DNA of 35,040 nt from Gemmatimonadaceae bacterium (GTDB lineage: Bacteria > Gemmatimonadota > Gemmatimonadetes > Gemmatimonadales > Gemmatimonadaceae): contig JANJUF010000128.1 in the NCBI GenBank assembly GCA_024710705.1, positions 1 to 35,040 on the forward strand, read 5' to 3'. This document shows positions 1 to 11,600 of the stretch, piece by piece. The notes under the pieces are model-generated. The model did not search any database and was not told the origin of the DNA. It worked only from the letters and a program-made list of their open reading frames with translations. Both the position numbers and the translations under genes were made by a program. Position 1 is the stretch's first letter. Every line of letters begins with the position of its first letter.

Positions 1-1920
1 ATAGAGCACGTCGTGCACCAGCGTGCTCTTGCCGCTGCCGCTCACGCCGGTGACGCAGGTGAGGGCGCGCAGCGGGATCTTGACCGAGACGTCGCGCAGG
101 TTGTGCTCGCGCGCGCCGGCGAGCGTGAGCCACTGCGGGCCGGTGCGGCGCCGCTTCGCCGGCAGCGCGATGGTCCGGGCGCCGGTGAGGAACTGCCCGG
201 TGAGCGGACTGTCCGCCGCGCTCGAGGTTGGGCCGCTGAACACCAACTGGCCGCCCTTCTCGCCGCTGGCCGGGCCGAGTTCGAGCATCCAGTCGCTCAG
301 GCGAATGGCGTCGAGGTCGTGCTCGACCATCAGCACGGTGTTGCCCGTGTCGCGCAGGCGCTTCAGCAGGTCGAGCAGCCGTCCGAGGTCGCGCGGGTGC
401 AGTCCGATGCTGGGCTCGTCGAGTACGTAGAGCGTGTCCACGAGGCGCGCACCGAGCGAGTTGGCGAGGCCGATGCGCTGGGCCTCGCCGCCGGAGAGCG
501 TGCGCGTGGCGCGGTCGAGCGAGAGGTACGTGAGCCCGACGTCGCAGAGGAACGCGATGCGGTCACGGGCCTCGCGCAGGATGTGCGAGGCAATGGCCTG
601 CTCCTGCGGGCCGAGCGCGAGGCCGTCCACCCAGGCGCGCAGCAGGTCCACCGGCAGCGCCGCGACGTCGGCGATCGTGCGGCCGCCGACCTGCACGTGG
701 AGCGCCTCGGGCTTGAGTCGGGCGCCGTGGCAGCTCGCGCAGGTCTGTGCCGTCTGGTACTGCCGCAGGAAGACGCGGATGTACTGCTTGTACTTCTTGG
801 GCGCGAGGGCATCGAGGAAGGGGAACATGCCCACGTAGCCCTTGGCCTTGCCGCGGAGGAGTCGTTCCTGTTGGGTCCGGGGGAGCGCGCGCCAGGGCGT
901 GTCGAAGGGAATGCCTTCCCGCTTGGCGAACTCGGCGAGGGCTCGGCGTTTGTTCTCGTAGCGCGGTTTGGTCCAGGGATCGAGCGCGCCGTCGCGTAGG
1001 GAGCGCTCGGGGTAGGGGACGATGAGGGCCTCGTCGTACTCCAGCGTGGCGCCGAAGCCGTTGCAGGTCTCGCAGGCGCCGCGCGGGTTGTTGAACGAAA
1101 AGAGCTGTGGCGTCGGTGCGGGGGCGACATGGCCATCGTCGGGGCAGCGGAACGACGTGGTGAAGCGGAGCGGAGCGACCGGCGCGTCGCCCTCACGGGC
1201 AGACGGCACGACGACCGCCTCGCCGTCGCCGTCGCGGAAGGCCGTCTCGAGCGCGTCGGTGAGCCGGGTGCGCCCGTCGGCTGCGACGGACAGGCGGTCG
1301 GTGACGACGAGCAGTTCCTCCACCTTGGCGAGATTGGGCTTGGTGCCGGTGATCTCGTCGAGGTGGTGGATGGCGCCATCGGCGATCACGCGGATGAAGC
1401 CTTTGGCGCGCAGGTGCTCGAGGATGCGCGCGTGGGTGAGCTTGGACGAACGGGCAAAGGGGAAACACACGTGCAGCCGCGTGCCGGGCGGGAGGCGCAG
1501 CACCGCATCGGCGGCGGTTTCCGGGGAGTCGGGGCGCAGGATGCGGCCGCAGGTGGGGCAGACCGTGCGGCCGACGCGCGCCCAGAGGAGGCGCAGGTAG
1601 TCGGTGATCTCGGTGGCGGTGCCGACGGTGGAGCGCGAGGTGCGCGTGGGGTTCTTCTGTTCGATCGCGACGGCCGGCGAGAGGCCGTCAATGCTGTCCA
1701 CATCCGGCTTCGGCATGCGCTCGAGGAACTGCCGCGCGTAGGCGGAAAGCGACTCGACGTAGCGGCGCTGCCCTTCGGCGTAGATGGTGTCGAAGGCGAG
1801 CGACGACTTCCCGGAACCGGAGGGGCCGGTGAGGACCGTGATGGCACGGCGGGGAAACTCCACCGAGACATCGTGCAGGTTGTGCTGTCGCGCGCCGCGG
1901 ACGATGATGCGGTCTTTCAT
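1..1920 (-). CDS. uvrA: UvrA excinuclease ABC subunit A (partial, C-terminus outside window)
   Basis: ATPase/DNA-damage sensor of nucleotide excision repair, which loads UvrB at lesions. An open frame runs from ATG at 1920 to the window edge: 640 codons, about two thirds of the usual 940 or so. Visible in order: first Walker [11 protein letters not shown] (residues 31-40), the conserved stretch ending [20 protein letters not shown] (about 79-98), CPTCGR (121-126), the zinc-module region with Cys283-x2-Cys286 after FSFNNPRGA, the ABC signature LSGGEAQRI, Walker [16 protein letters not shown], and the second Walker [11 protein letters not shown] about 10 residues before the edge. Where Cys-x2-Cys is expected (residue 259 on) the protein reads CPDDGH, so one zinc ligand is replaced or relocated. 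It is divergent from the ABC transporter, 29 bp away, with a TAGCTT box 9 nt before the start. The identification is secure; the missing end is only a window effect. Confidence 0.97.
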   Translation of the reverse strand, partial: MKDRIIVRGARQHNLHDVSVEFPRRAITVLTGPSGSGKSSLAFDTIYAEGQRRYVESLSAYARQFLERMPKPDVDSIDGLSPAVAIEQKNPTRTSRSTVGTATEITDYLRLLWARVGRTVCPTCGRILRPDSPETAADAVLRLPPGTRLHVCFPFARSSKLTHARILEHLRAKGFIRVIADGAIHHLDEITGTKPNLAKVEELLVVTDRLSVAADGRTRLTDALETAFRDGDGEAVVVPSAREGDAPVAPLRFTTSFRCPDDGHVAPAPTPQLFSFNNPRGACETCNGFGATLEYDEALIVPYPERSLRDGALDPWTKPRYENKRRALAEFAKREGIPFDTPWRALPRTQQERLLRGKAKGYVGMFPFLDALAPKKYKQYIRVFLRQYQTAQTCASCHGARLKPEALHVQVGGRTIADVAALPVDLLRAWVDGLALGPQEQAIASHILREARDRIAFLCDVGLTYLSLDRATRTLSGGEAQRIGLANSLGARLVDTLYVLDEPSIGLHPRDLGRLLDLLKRLRDTGNTVLMVEHDLDAIRLSDWMLELGPASGEKGGQLVFSGPTSSAADSPLTGQFLTGARTIALPAKRRRTGPQWLTLAGAREHNLRDVSVKIPLRALTCVTGVSGSGKSTLVHDVLY

Positions 1921-1929
1921 GTGCGGCGA

Positions 1930-1940
1930 AAGCTAAGCTA
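1930..1940. promoter_or_regulatory. Possible overlapping divergent -10 elements (uvrA / ABC transporter)
   Basis: The 29-bp gap between the two divergent starts holds the near-palindrome AGCTAAGCT. On the minus strand TAGCTT (1935 to 1930) lies 9 nt before the uvrA ATG. On the plus strand TAAGCT (1934-1939) lies 10 nt before the transporter GTG. This spacing would give leaderless or nearly leaderless transcripts. No convincing -35 box is visible on either side, so the call rests on the recurrence of TAGNTT at this distance elsewhere in the window. Confidence 0.4.
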
Positions 1941-1949
1941 CCTTCCGTC

Positions 1950-3794
1950 GTGACCGCGCCCGCGACCATCCAGCACGAGGAAGACGCACTCGGCAAGGCC
2001 TTCGATGCCCGCCTGGCGCGTCGTCTGGTGGACTACGTCCGTCCGTACCGGTGGGTCGTCGCCGGGGCGGTCCTGCTGTTGATGGCGCTTGGTGCCCTGC
2101 AGCTCGCCGGGCCGATGCTGACACGCCGCGTGATTGACGTGGCGATCCCGTCGCGCGACGTGGCGATGATCGTGCAGTCCACCCTACTCCTCCTTGGCGC
2201 GCTCGTCGCGCAGGCCGTGGGCAGCTATGTGGAGACCATCGCGACGGGCGTGCTGGGGCAGCGCGTGATGCACGACTTGCGCCGGCAACTCTTCGCGCAC
2301 CTGCAACGGCTCCCGGTCAGCTTCTTCGACCGCAATCCCGTGGGGCGCCTCGTCACGCGGGTCACGAACGACGTCGAGTCGCTCAACGAACTCTTCACGT
2401 CCGGCGTCGTGGCGGGGTTGGGCGACCTGTTCACCCTGCTGGCCATCACCGTGCTGATGGTCGTGGTGGACTGGCGCCTCGCCATCGCCGCGTACCTCGT
2501 GGTGCCCGGCATCCTCTGGGTCTCGGCGGTGTTCCGCAAGCGCGTGCGCGAGGCGTACCGGGAGATCCGCACCAAGCTCGCTCGCATCAACGCCTTCCTG
2601 CAGGAGCGCATCGCGGGGATGCGGGTGGTGCAACTCTTCGGGCGCGAGGTGGACGAGGCCCGGCGGTTCCGGGACATCGATCAGGCGCACCTGGACGCCC
2701 ACCTGCGCAGCGTGACGGTGTACGCGATGTACTTCCCGGCCATCGAGATCCTCACGACGATCGCGCTGGCGGCGCTGATCGTGGCGGCGGCACCGCGGGT
2801 GGAGAGCGACCTGCTCACGGTGGGCACGGTGGCGGCCTTCCTGCAACTGGCGCGACGGTTCTACCAACCGCTGCAGGACCTCTCCGACAAGTACAACACG
2901 TTGCAGCAGGCGATGGCCAGCGCCGAGCGGATCTTTCGGCTGATGGACACGCCGGCGGAGCCGGAGCGCCGGGCCGAGACGGACAGGGCGTCGCCGCCGC
3001 GTCGCGCCGCCAGCGCCGGCGTGACGGTGACGTTCGAGGATGTGTGGTTCGCGTATGACCTGGCGCACCTCGCGTCGGGGTCACCCGCCGCGGCGGAGCC
3101 GGAGTGGGTGCTGCGCGGCGTCTCGTTCACCGTGCGGCCGGGCGAGACGCTCGCGCTGGTGGGCCACACCGGCGCTGGGAAGACCACCGTCATCAACCTG
3201 CTGCTGCGCTTCTACGATCCGCAGCGCGGGCGGATCCTCCTCGACGGCGTGGACATTCGGACCATGCCGACGGCGGAGCTGCGCCGGGCGGTGGGGTACG
3301 TGCAGCAGGACATCTTCCTCTTCGCCGACGACGTCGCGACGAACATCCGCCTCTCGTCGCCGATCAGTGACGAGGAGGTGCGGGCGGCCGCCGCGCGGGT
3401 GGGCGCCGATCGCGTGATCGCGCGGCTGCCGGATGGGTACGGCCACCGCCTCGGGGAGCGCGGTAGCTCGGTGAGCGTGGGGGAGCGGCAGCTGCTGAGC
3501 TTCGCGCGCGCCATCGCGGCCGAGCCGGCGCTGCTCCTGCTGGATGAGGCGACGAGCGCCGTGGACAGCGAGATCGAGGCGGAGATCCAGCGCGGGCTGG
3601 AGGTCCTGATGCGCGGCCGGACCACGATTGCGGTGGCGCATCGGCTCTCGACGATCACCCGGGCGACGGAGATTCTCGTGCTGCACCACGGCGTGGTGCG
3701 CGAGCGCGGGACGCACCGCGTCCTGTTGGGTGCCGACGGGCTGTATGCGCGGCTGTACAGATTGCAAGTGGGGGAACTCGCCACCGCCTCGTGA
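1950..3794 (+). CDS. ABC exporter half transporter (permease-ATPase, MsbA/MdlB-like)
   Basis: Fused inner-membrane exporter subunit of 614 aa, the usual length for a bacterial half transporter. The N-terminal 330 or so residues form a six-helix ABC transmembrane domain, with hydrophobic stretches around 36-60, 70-95, 155-195 and 265-290 and the typical coupling segment PVSFFDRNPVGRLVTRVTND. The ATPase domain shows Walker A GHTGAGKT, Q-loop YVQQDIFLF, signature SVGERQ, Walker B LLLLDEATSAVD with the catalytic Glu, and H-loop AHRLST. SVGERQ in place of LSGGQ is common in MdlA/MdlB and YheI/YheH-like exporters, many of which are heterodimers, yet no partner half transporter is adjacent. A short insertion (LAHLASGSPAAAEPEW) follows the aromatic A-loop position. 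The start is GTG at 1950. The substrate cannot be told: lipid, drug or peptide are all possible. Confidence 0.93.
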   Translation: MTAPATIQHEEDALGKAFDARLARRLVDYVRPYRWVVAGAVLLLMALGALQLAGPMLTRRVIDVAIPSRDVAMIVQSTLLLLGALVAQAVGSYVETIATGVLGQRVMHDLRRQLFAHLQRLPVSFFDRNPVGRLVTRVTNDVESLNELFTSGVVAGLGDLFTLLAITVLMVVVDWRLAIAAYLVVPGILWVSAVFRKRVREAYREIRTKLARINAFLQERIAGMRVVQLFGREVDEARRFRDIDQAHLDAHLRSVTVYAMYFPAIEILTTIALAALIVAAAPRVESDLLTVGTVAAFLQLARRFYQPLQDLSDKYNTLQQAMASAERIFRLMDTPAEPERRAETDRASPPRRAASAGVTVTFEDVWFAYDLAHLASGSPAAAEPEWVLRGVSFTVRPGETLALVGHTGAGKTTVINLLLRFYDPQRGRILLDGVDIRTMPTAELRRAVGYVQQDIFLFADDVATNIRLSSPISDEEVRAAAARVGADRVIARLPDGYGHRLGERGSSVSVGERQLLSFARAIAAEPALLLLDEATSAVDSEIEAEIQRGLEVLMRGRTTIAVAHRLSTITRATEILVLHHGVVRERGTHRVLLGADGLYARLYRLQVGELATAS

Positions 3795-3811
3795 CAGAGG
3801 CGGCGTTGCGC

Positions 3812-3840
3812 TTGCCGACCCCTGAGAGGCCCGGTAGTTT
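3812..3840 (+). promoter_or_regulatory. Predicted promoter of the FHA-PP2C operon
   Basis: TTGCCG at 3812-3817 and TAGTTT at 3835-3840 are separated by 17 bp. The -10 box ends 9 nt before the ATG at 3850, so transcription would begin at or next to the start codon. There is no Shine-Dalgarno-like purine run before this ATG, which agrees with a leaderless message. Inferred from sequence only. Confidence 0.5.
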
Positions 3841-3849
3841 CCGTCCCGA

Positions 3850-5262
3850 ATGCCCTACCTGCAGCTTCAGGACCAGCAATTCCCTCTGCCCGAGGGCGAC
3901 GCGACCGTGGGCGCCTTCGATGGCGCGACGGTCCGTTTGCCTAGTGGCGACCCGAACATGCGCGCGGTGGTCACGGCGACGGCGACGGGGGTGGTCATCC
4001 GGCGCGGGTCGCCCGAGGCGACGATCCTGGTAAATGGTGTGCAGTTGGGGCTCGAACCCAGCCCGCTGCTGCACGGTGACCGCATCGAGATTGCCGGCCA
4101 CGCGTTGCGCGTCGGCGACGACCAGAAGGGTGGAAGCACGCAATTCGTCAGCGCGGCGGACATCGCCGCACTGGTGGCGAAGGGGAGCCCCGCGGCGGCG
4201 CCGAAGAAGCCCACCACGGCCACCGGCGGGAGGCTCGTGTCCCTCGTGGACGGTCGCGAGTATGCGGTGGCCGATGGCGGCATCTCCTTCGGCCGCGAGG
4301 TCGGGAACGACATCGTGCTGGCGTCCACCGAGGTGTCGCGCAAGCACGCCTCCATCGCGCCGGCCTCCAACGGCTACGTGCTCACCGACCACAGCACCAA
4401 TGGGGTTTGGGTGAACGGCACGCGGATCAGCGGCTCGCAGCTGCTGGGCCGCGGCGATGTGATCAAGATGGGGACGGAGGAGTTCCGCTTCTACGCGGAT
4501 ATGGCGAAGGCCGCCGCGCCGGCGGCGCCCGTGGTGGCGCCGGCGATCGCGTCGGCGGCGGTGACGGCGGCTCCGGCGGGGGCACCGGCGCCCTCGCCCG
4601 CGGTGCCGACACCGGCTCCTGCTCCGGCCCCGCCGCCAGCCCCCCCCGCCGCCCCGCCACCACCACCCAAGCCCCCGCCGGTTGCCGCCGCGCCTGCCAC
4701 CCCGGCACCCCAGGCGCCGCCCCCGGCCCGTTCCGGTCGCGCCCCCCTCGCGACCCTCGAGATCAAGGCCGAGGGACCGCTCAAGGGCATGAAGTTCGAG
4801 CTGCACTCGGCGCTCACGAACATCGGCCGCGGCGAGCACAACGACATCGCCATCCGCGACGAGTCCATTTCCGATTCGCACGCCAAGCTGCAGAAGCGCG
4901 CCGACGGCTGGTGGGTGGTGGACCAGGGCTCCACCAACGGCACCTACGTCGGTGGCCGTCGCGTGCAGGGCGAGCAGAAGATCGAGGGCGCGCCCGACCT
5001 CCGCTTCGGCGGCATCAAGATGACGTTCCGCCCGGCGTCGCAGGCGCCGGTTGAAGGTGGATCCACCCGCGCGATTGCGGCGGTGGATATCGAGGCGCTG
5101 CGACGTGGTGCCGCGAACAAGACGCCCGCCCTGGCCAAGCAGCCCGCCGCCCCAGCACCTCCGGCGAAGAAGTCCGGGTGCGGAGCGGTCATCGTGTTGT
5201 TCCTTTCGCTCGTGGGGACCGGTGCCGGTCTTCTCGCGCTGCTCCTGACCACCCTCCGGTGA
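3850..5262 (+). CDS. Triple FHA-domain protein with C-terminal membrane anchor
   Basis: Phosphothreonine-reading adaptor, 470 aa. Residues 1-95 look like a degenerate FHA-type beta sandwich (LVNGVQLG and HGDRIEI strands, without the canonical Gly-Arg and Ser-x-x-His). Residues about 125-220 form a canonical FHA: FGREVGND, STEVSRKHASI, DHSTNGVWVNG. A Pro/Ala-rich linker follows (about 225-295), then a second canonical FHA (about 297-397): IGRGEHNDI, ESISDSHAKL, DQGSTNGTYVGG. The extreme C-terminus carries one hydrophobic helix (about 444-466, AVIVLFLSLVGTGAGLLALL) with almost nothing after it, so it resembles a tail-anchored protein with its FHA domains in the cytoplasm. It is followed at once by a PP2C phosphatase, which implies a phosphorylation circuit. 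The cognate kinase is not adjacent; the Ser/Thr kinase at 29597-31954 is only a candidate. Confidence 0.9.
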   Translation: MPYLQLQDQQFPLPEGDATVGAFDGATVRLPSGDPNMRAVVTATATGVVIRRGSPEATILVNGVQLGLEPSPLLHGDRIEIAGHALRVGDDQKGGSTQFVSAADIAALVAKGSPAAAPKKPTTATGGRLVSLVDGREYAVADGGISFGREVGNDIVLASTEVSRKHASIAPASNGYVLTDHSTNGVWVNGTRISGSQLLGRGDVIKMGTEEFRFYADMAKAAAPAAPVVAPAIASAAVTAAPAGAPAPSPAVPTPAPAPAPPPAPPAAPPPPPKPPPVAAAPATPAPQAPPPARSGRAPLATLEIKAEGPLKGMKFELHSALTNIGRGEHNDIAIRDESISDSHAKLQKRADGWWVVDQGSTNGTYVGGRRVQGEQKIEGAPDLRFGGIKMTFRPASQAPVEGGSTRAIAAVDIEALRRGAANKTPALAKQPAAPAPPAKKSGCGAVIVLFLSLVGTGAGLLALLLTTLR

Positions 5263-5267
5263 GCAAG

Positions 5268-6020
5268 ATGCAGATTCATGTAGGCGCGGGTACCGACGTC
5301 GGGCGCATCCGACAGGGCAACGAGGACAACTTCTTCGCCGAGGCGGACGAGCGGCGTGGTGTCTTCGTCGTCGCCGACGGGATGGGCGGCCACGCGGCGG
5401 GCGAAGTCGCCAGCGAGATGGCGGTGCAGATCGTGGCGCGGCACCTCCTGGCCCTGAACTCCGTGCGTGATACCGGGGCGTCGGATCTGGTGGGCAAGGC
5501 CCTGCAAGAAGCCAATCGCGCCATCTACGAGCGGATGCTCGCGGAGACCGACAAGCAGGGCATGGGCACCACGGCGTCGGTCATGCTGCTCTCCGACGAT
5601 GGCTACCTCATCGGGCAGATCGGCGACTCGCGCGTCTATCTCCTGCGCGACGGTGCGCTGTCGCAGATCACCAAGGACCACTCCTACGTCCAGGAACAGG
5701 TGGACGCGGGCCTGCTCACGCCGGAGCAGGCGCGCTACCATCCCTACAGCAACGTGATCACGCGCTGCGTCGGGGCGAGCGACGAGGTGGAGGCCGACAT
5801 CTATTCCGGCGAGGCCCGGGTGGGCGATGTCTTCCTCCTCGCCTCCGACGGGCTCACCGGGATGGTGGATGACCGACGCCTGCAACAGCTCTTGCTGGCA
5901 CGGTCCGGCCCGGGGCGGATCGTGGACTCGCTGATCGCCGAAGCCAACGGGCGGGGCGGGCTCGACAACATCACCGCGATCGTGATCCAGGTCGTCGGGC
6001 TCGAGGGGCAGAGTGCCTGA
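5268..6020 (+). CDS. PP2C-family protein serine/threonine phosphatase
   Basis: Metal-dependent Ser/Thr phosphatase of the bacterial PstP/PrpC type, 250 aa, the catalytic domain only. Motifs in order: RQGNEDNFF (metal-binding Asp), VVADGMGGHAAGEVAS, GMGTTASVMLL, IGQIGDSRVYLLRDG, ITKDHSYVQEQV, FLLASDGLTGMV and GGLDNITAIVI. All acidic metal ligands appear intact. It probably reverses the phosphorylation read by the FHA protein upstream. ATG 5268 is chosen because GGTGA lies just before it. A GTG at 5259 would overlap the FHA stop as GTGA and add three residues (VSK), and is also possible given how common such overlaps are here. Confidence 0.95.
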   Translation: MQIHVGAGTDVGRIRQGNEDNFFAEADERRGVFVVADGMGGHAAGEVASEMAVQIVARHLLALNSVRDTGASDLVGKALQEANRAIYERMLAETDKQGMGTTASVMLLSDDGYLIGQIGDSRVYLLRDGALSQITKDHSYVQEQVDAGLLTPEQARYHPYSNVITRCVGASDEVEADIYSGEARVGDVFLLASDGLTGMVDDRRLQQLLLARSGPGRIVDSLIAEANGRGGLDNITAIVIQVVGLEGQSA

Positions 6021-6207
6021 CCAGCCGCAGACGGTCGGTGGGCTGGCCGAGCTCTACCTCGGCAACATCCTCTACGCGTTGGAGCGCTGTGCGCTCGCCA
6101 TGGCCGAGGAAGGACGCTCGGCGGATGCCGCGTTCTATCGCGGCATTGGGCGTGCTCTGGCTGAGGCGCACGGGAAAGCCAAGGCCGCTGCGCCGGCGTC
6201 CGAGTAG
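6013..6207 (+). CDS. Small hypothetical protein downstream of PP2C
   Basis: A 64-aa helical, Ala-rich protein (GGLAELYLGNILYALERCAL, then GRALAEAHGKAKAAAP) without a signal peptide or membrane helix. Its GTG start at 6013 overlaps the last 8 nt of the phosphatase gene, which suggests translational coupling. I do not recognise the family. Position suggests an accessory of the FHA/PP2C pair, but nothing in the sequence states a function. It is a plausible real gene rather than a shadow because it fills the space to the convergent HD gene and follows an operon-style overlap. Confidence 0.55.
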   Translation: MPDQPQTVGGLAELYLGNILYALERCALAMAEEGRSADAAFYRGIGRALAEAHGKAKAAAPASE

Positions 6208-6237
6208 CGTTCGCTCTGGATTGTCGCGCGGTCGGGC

Positions 6238-6255
6238 GGGGCACCACATGCCCCC
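6238..6255. terminator. Hairpin between convergent genes, possible terminator
   Basis: GGGGCA, a 5-nt loop CCACA, then TGCCCC give a perfect 6-bp stem in the 62-bp gap between the small gene (ending 6207) and the convergent HD gene (ending 6270). No T-run follows it in the plus direction (CAAAACTT follows). On the minus strand the T-run precedes the stem. If it terminates, it does so without a canonical U tract. Confidence 0.35.
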
Positions 6256-6269
6256 AAAACTTCCGGACG

Positions 6270-7493
6270 CTAGCTGCGGAGCGTGTCGAACACCGCCTCG
6301 GCGCTGAGCTCCATCCTTCGCGCGGTGAAGACGCGCATCCAGCGGGCGCTCTGGTAGAGCTCCTCGCCCAGTATGGGGAGATTCAGCGTTCCGGCGATGC
6401 CGGCGTCGGTGAGGCGCCGCACTGAACCGTCGCGGTCGAGGAGCGGGAGGTCGAGGCCGAGCATGCGCTCCTTGCGCGGGAAGTCGAGCAGGAGCTCGCC
6501 GGGGCGCAGGCCGTTCGCTCGGGCGAGGGAGTCCTCGGCTCGGCGCGTGCGCGCGCGGTCGTCGGCCAGCCACTCGAGGTCATGACCGACCAGTTCGTGG
6601 GCCGGAATCTCCAGGGCGCGCTTGTAGAGGCGCCGGCCACGGATGGCATCGAGGAGCGGGGGCGTCCGGCCACCCTGTTCGAGTGCGTGCAGGATGCCCT
6701 CGTCGGTGAAGCGGGCGAGCGAGGCCACGTCGAGCGTCCCGCCGGCGATCGCGTCCTCCACGAGGCGCTTGTACATCGCCGTCGCGCTGCGCACGGCGTG
6801 GTGCCAGTACACGTTGCGGTACATCTGGTACTTGGCGAAGAGCAATGACTCGAGCGCGCTGAGCCCCTTCTCCCGCATGCCGATGCCGGGGCGTCCGGTG
6901 CCGGGGTCGGCCACGAGCACCAACGCGTGGCGCAGGCGATCGACGTCAATCTCGCCGTAGGCCACGCCGCACATCATGGCGTCGCGCTTGAGGTAGTCGA
7001 TCTTGTCGAGATCGATGCTGCCGCTGATCAGGCCCTGCAGCGGCGAGTCGCTCTCGCCGCGGACGAGCGCGAGCACGCGGGCCGGCGCGTCCGGGCCGAA
7101 CTCGGCGCGCAGGATCTCCCCGACCTCCCCATCGGCGAGCAAGGGCCCGGCCACGGCCTCGTGGTGCGGCACGCCGAGCTCCTCGAGGGCATGCGAGAAA
7201 GGGTAGTGTCCGATGTCGTGCAGCAGTGCCGCCGCGATGACGATGCGGCCCTCGTCCTCGGGAAAGACCGCCGGCCCCTCCGTCTCGCGCAGCACGCGAA
7301 CGGTCTCGTCCGCGAGGTGGTAGGCGCCGAGGGCGTGTTCAAAGCGCGAATGCGTGGCGCCGGGATACACGAGGTGCGCGAGCCCCAGCTGCCGGACGTA
7401 GCGCAGGCGCTGGAAGGGCGCCGTGTCGAGGAGCCGGAGATACGGGCCCTCGATGCGGATGTTGTTCCAGAGGGGATCGCGAAGGGTCGGCAC
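6270..7493 (-). CDS. HD-domain phosphohydrolase (SAMHD1/dGTPase-like, COG1078 type)
   Basis: Predicted metal-dependent phosphohydrolase, 407 aa, possibly a dNTP triphosphohydrolase. The family opening FQRLRYVRQLGLAHLVYPGA is followed by the metal ligands: HSRFEHALGAYH (His), ALLHDIGHYPFSH (His-Asp) and SIDLDKIDYLKRDA (late Asp). These match the single-HD proteins related to SAMHD1 and Dgt. The start is GTG at 7493. It lies 14 bp downstream of the long palindrome and 111 bp downstream of the pckA stop, so it may be a separate transcription unit or depend on read-through. The true substrate is unknown; these proteins vary between dNTPs and other nucleotides. Confidence 0.9.
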   Translation of the reverse strand: MPTLRDPLWNNIRIEGPYLRLLDTAPFQRLRYVRQLGLAHLVYPGATHSRFEHALGAYHLADETVRVLRETEGPAVFPEDEGRIVIAAALLHDIGHYPFSHALEELGVPHHEAVAGPLLADGEVGEILRAEFGPDAPARVLALVRGESDSPLQGLISGSIDLDKIDYLKRDAMMCGVAYGEIDVDRLRHALVLVADPGTGRPGIGMREKGLSALESLLFAKYQMYRNVYWHHAVRSATAMYKRLVEDAIAGGTLDVASLARFTDEGILHALEQGGRTPPLLDAIRGRRLYKRALEIPAHELVGHDLEWLADDRARTRRAEDSLARANGLRPGELLLDFPRKERMLGLDLPLLDRDGSVRRLTDAGIAGTLNLPILGEELYQSARWMRVFTARRMELSAEAVFDTLRS

Positions 7494-7507
7494 GATTGGA
7501 AGGTTGG

Positions 7508-7591
7508 GGACGGCAGACGGAAGACGGAAGGGGCGGATTCCGCACCCTGGTGCCGAAACCCGCCCCTCCTTCCGTCCTTCGTCTTCCGTCC
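7508..7591. repeat. 84-bp imperfect palindrome between pckA and the HD gene
   Basis: The left arm begins GGACGGCAGACGGAAGACGG and the right arm ends CTTCGTCTTCCGTCC. The arms pair over about 32-35 nt with a few mismatches and small bulges, and the centre holds a second perfect stem, GCACC-CT-GGTGC (7542-7553). Each arm itself contains direct repeats of ACGGAAG. As RNA on either strand this would form one long hairpin. It may terminate the maeB-pckA operon, stabilise its 3' end, or be a dispersed palindromic element. No second copy was noticed in this window. Confidence 0.7.
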
Positions 7592-7604
7592 AGAGTCGCT
7601 CGGC

Positions 7605-11482
<3,878 letters not shown>

Positions 11483-11491
11483 AGGGAGGGG

Positions 11492-11497
11492 AATCTA
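11492..11497 (-). promoter_or_regulatory. -10-like TAGATT before maeB
   Basis: TAGATT lies 9 nt before the maeB ATG. The intervening CCCCTCCCT cannot act as a ribosome binding site, so a leaderless start is likely. No good -35 hexamer is seen at 16-18 bp. Nearly the same 18-nt leader precedes glucokinase at 22528-22541. Confidence 0.45.
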
Positions 11498-11563
11498 GCG
11501 CGTCCGGGACGGGTCCGGGGGCTCTTAACCCCATATGGTGGAACCCGTTGGGGCTGTTTGGGG

Positions 11564-11592
11564 TTGTGAAGGCTTGACCGAGCGACTACTGA
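11564..11592 (+). promoter_or_regulatory. Weak candidate promoter of the metal-receptor cassette
   Basis: TTGTGA (11564-11569) and TACTGA (11587-11592) are 17 bp apart, and the second box ends 8 nt before the ATG at 11601. The match to consensus is poor. I saw no clear Fur- or Zur-type palindrome in 11483-11600; an AACCCC/GGGGTT inverted pair (11527-11532, 11560-11565) is the only symmetry. Confidence 0.25.
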
Positions 11593-11600
11593 TTCCTGCG

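Noticed and set aside
13-999. Long plus-strand open frame opposite uvrA
   Set aside because: Antisense shadow of uvrA: the minus frame carries all UvrA motifs, while this one is low-complexity Arg/Ala/Glu sequence.
4600-4740. Pro/Ala-rich stretch with C-runs in the FHA gene as a frameshift or sequencing error
   Set aside because: The frame stays open and both flanking FHA domains are in the same frame, so it is a genuine linker.
11520-11570. AACCCC/GGGGTT inverted pair as a Zur or Fur operator
   Set aside because: The half-sites are about 27 bp apart and do not resemble either consensus. Without orthologous upstream regions it cannot be supported.
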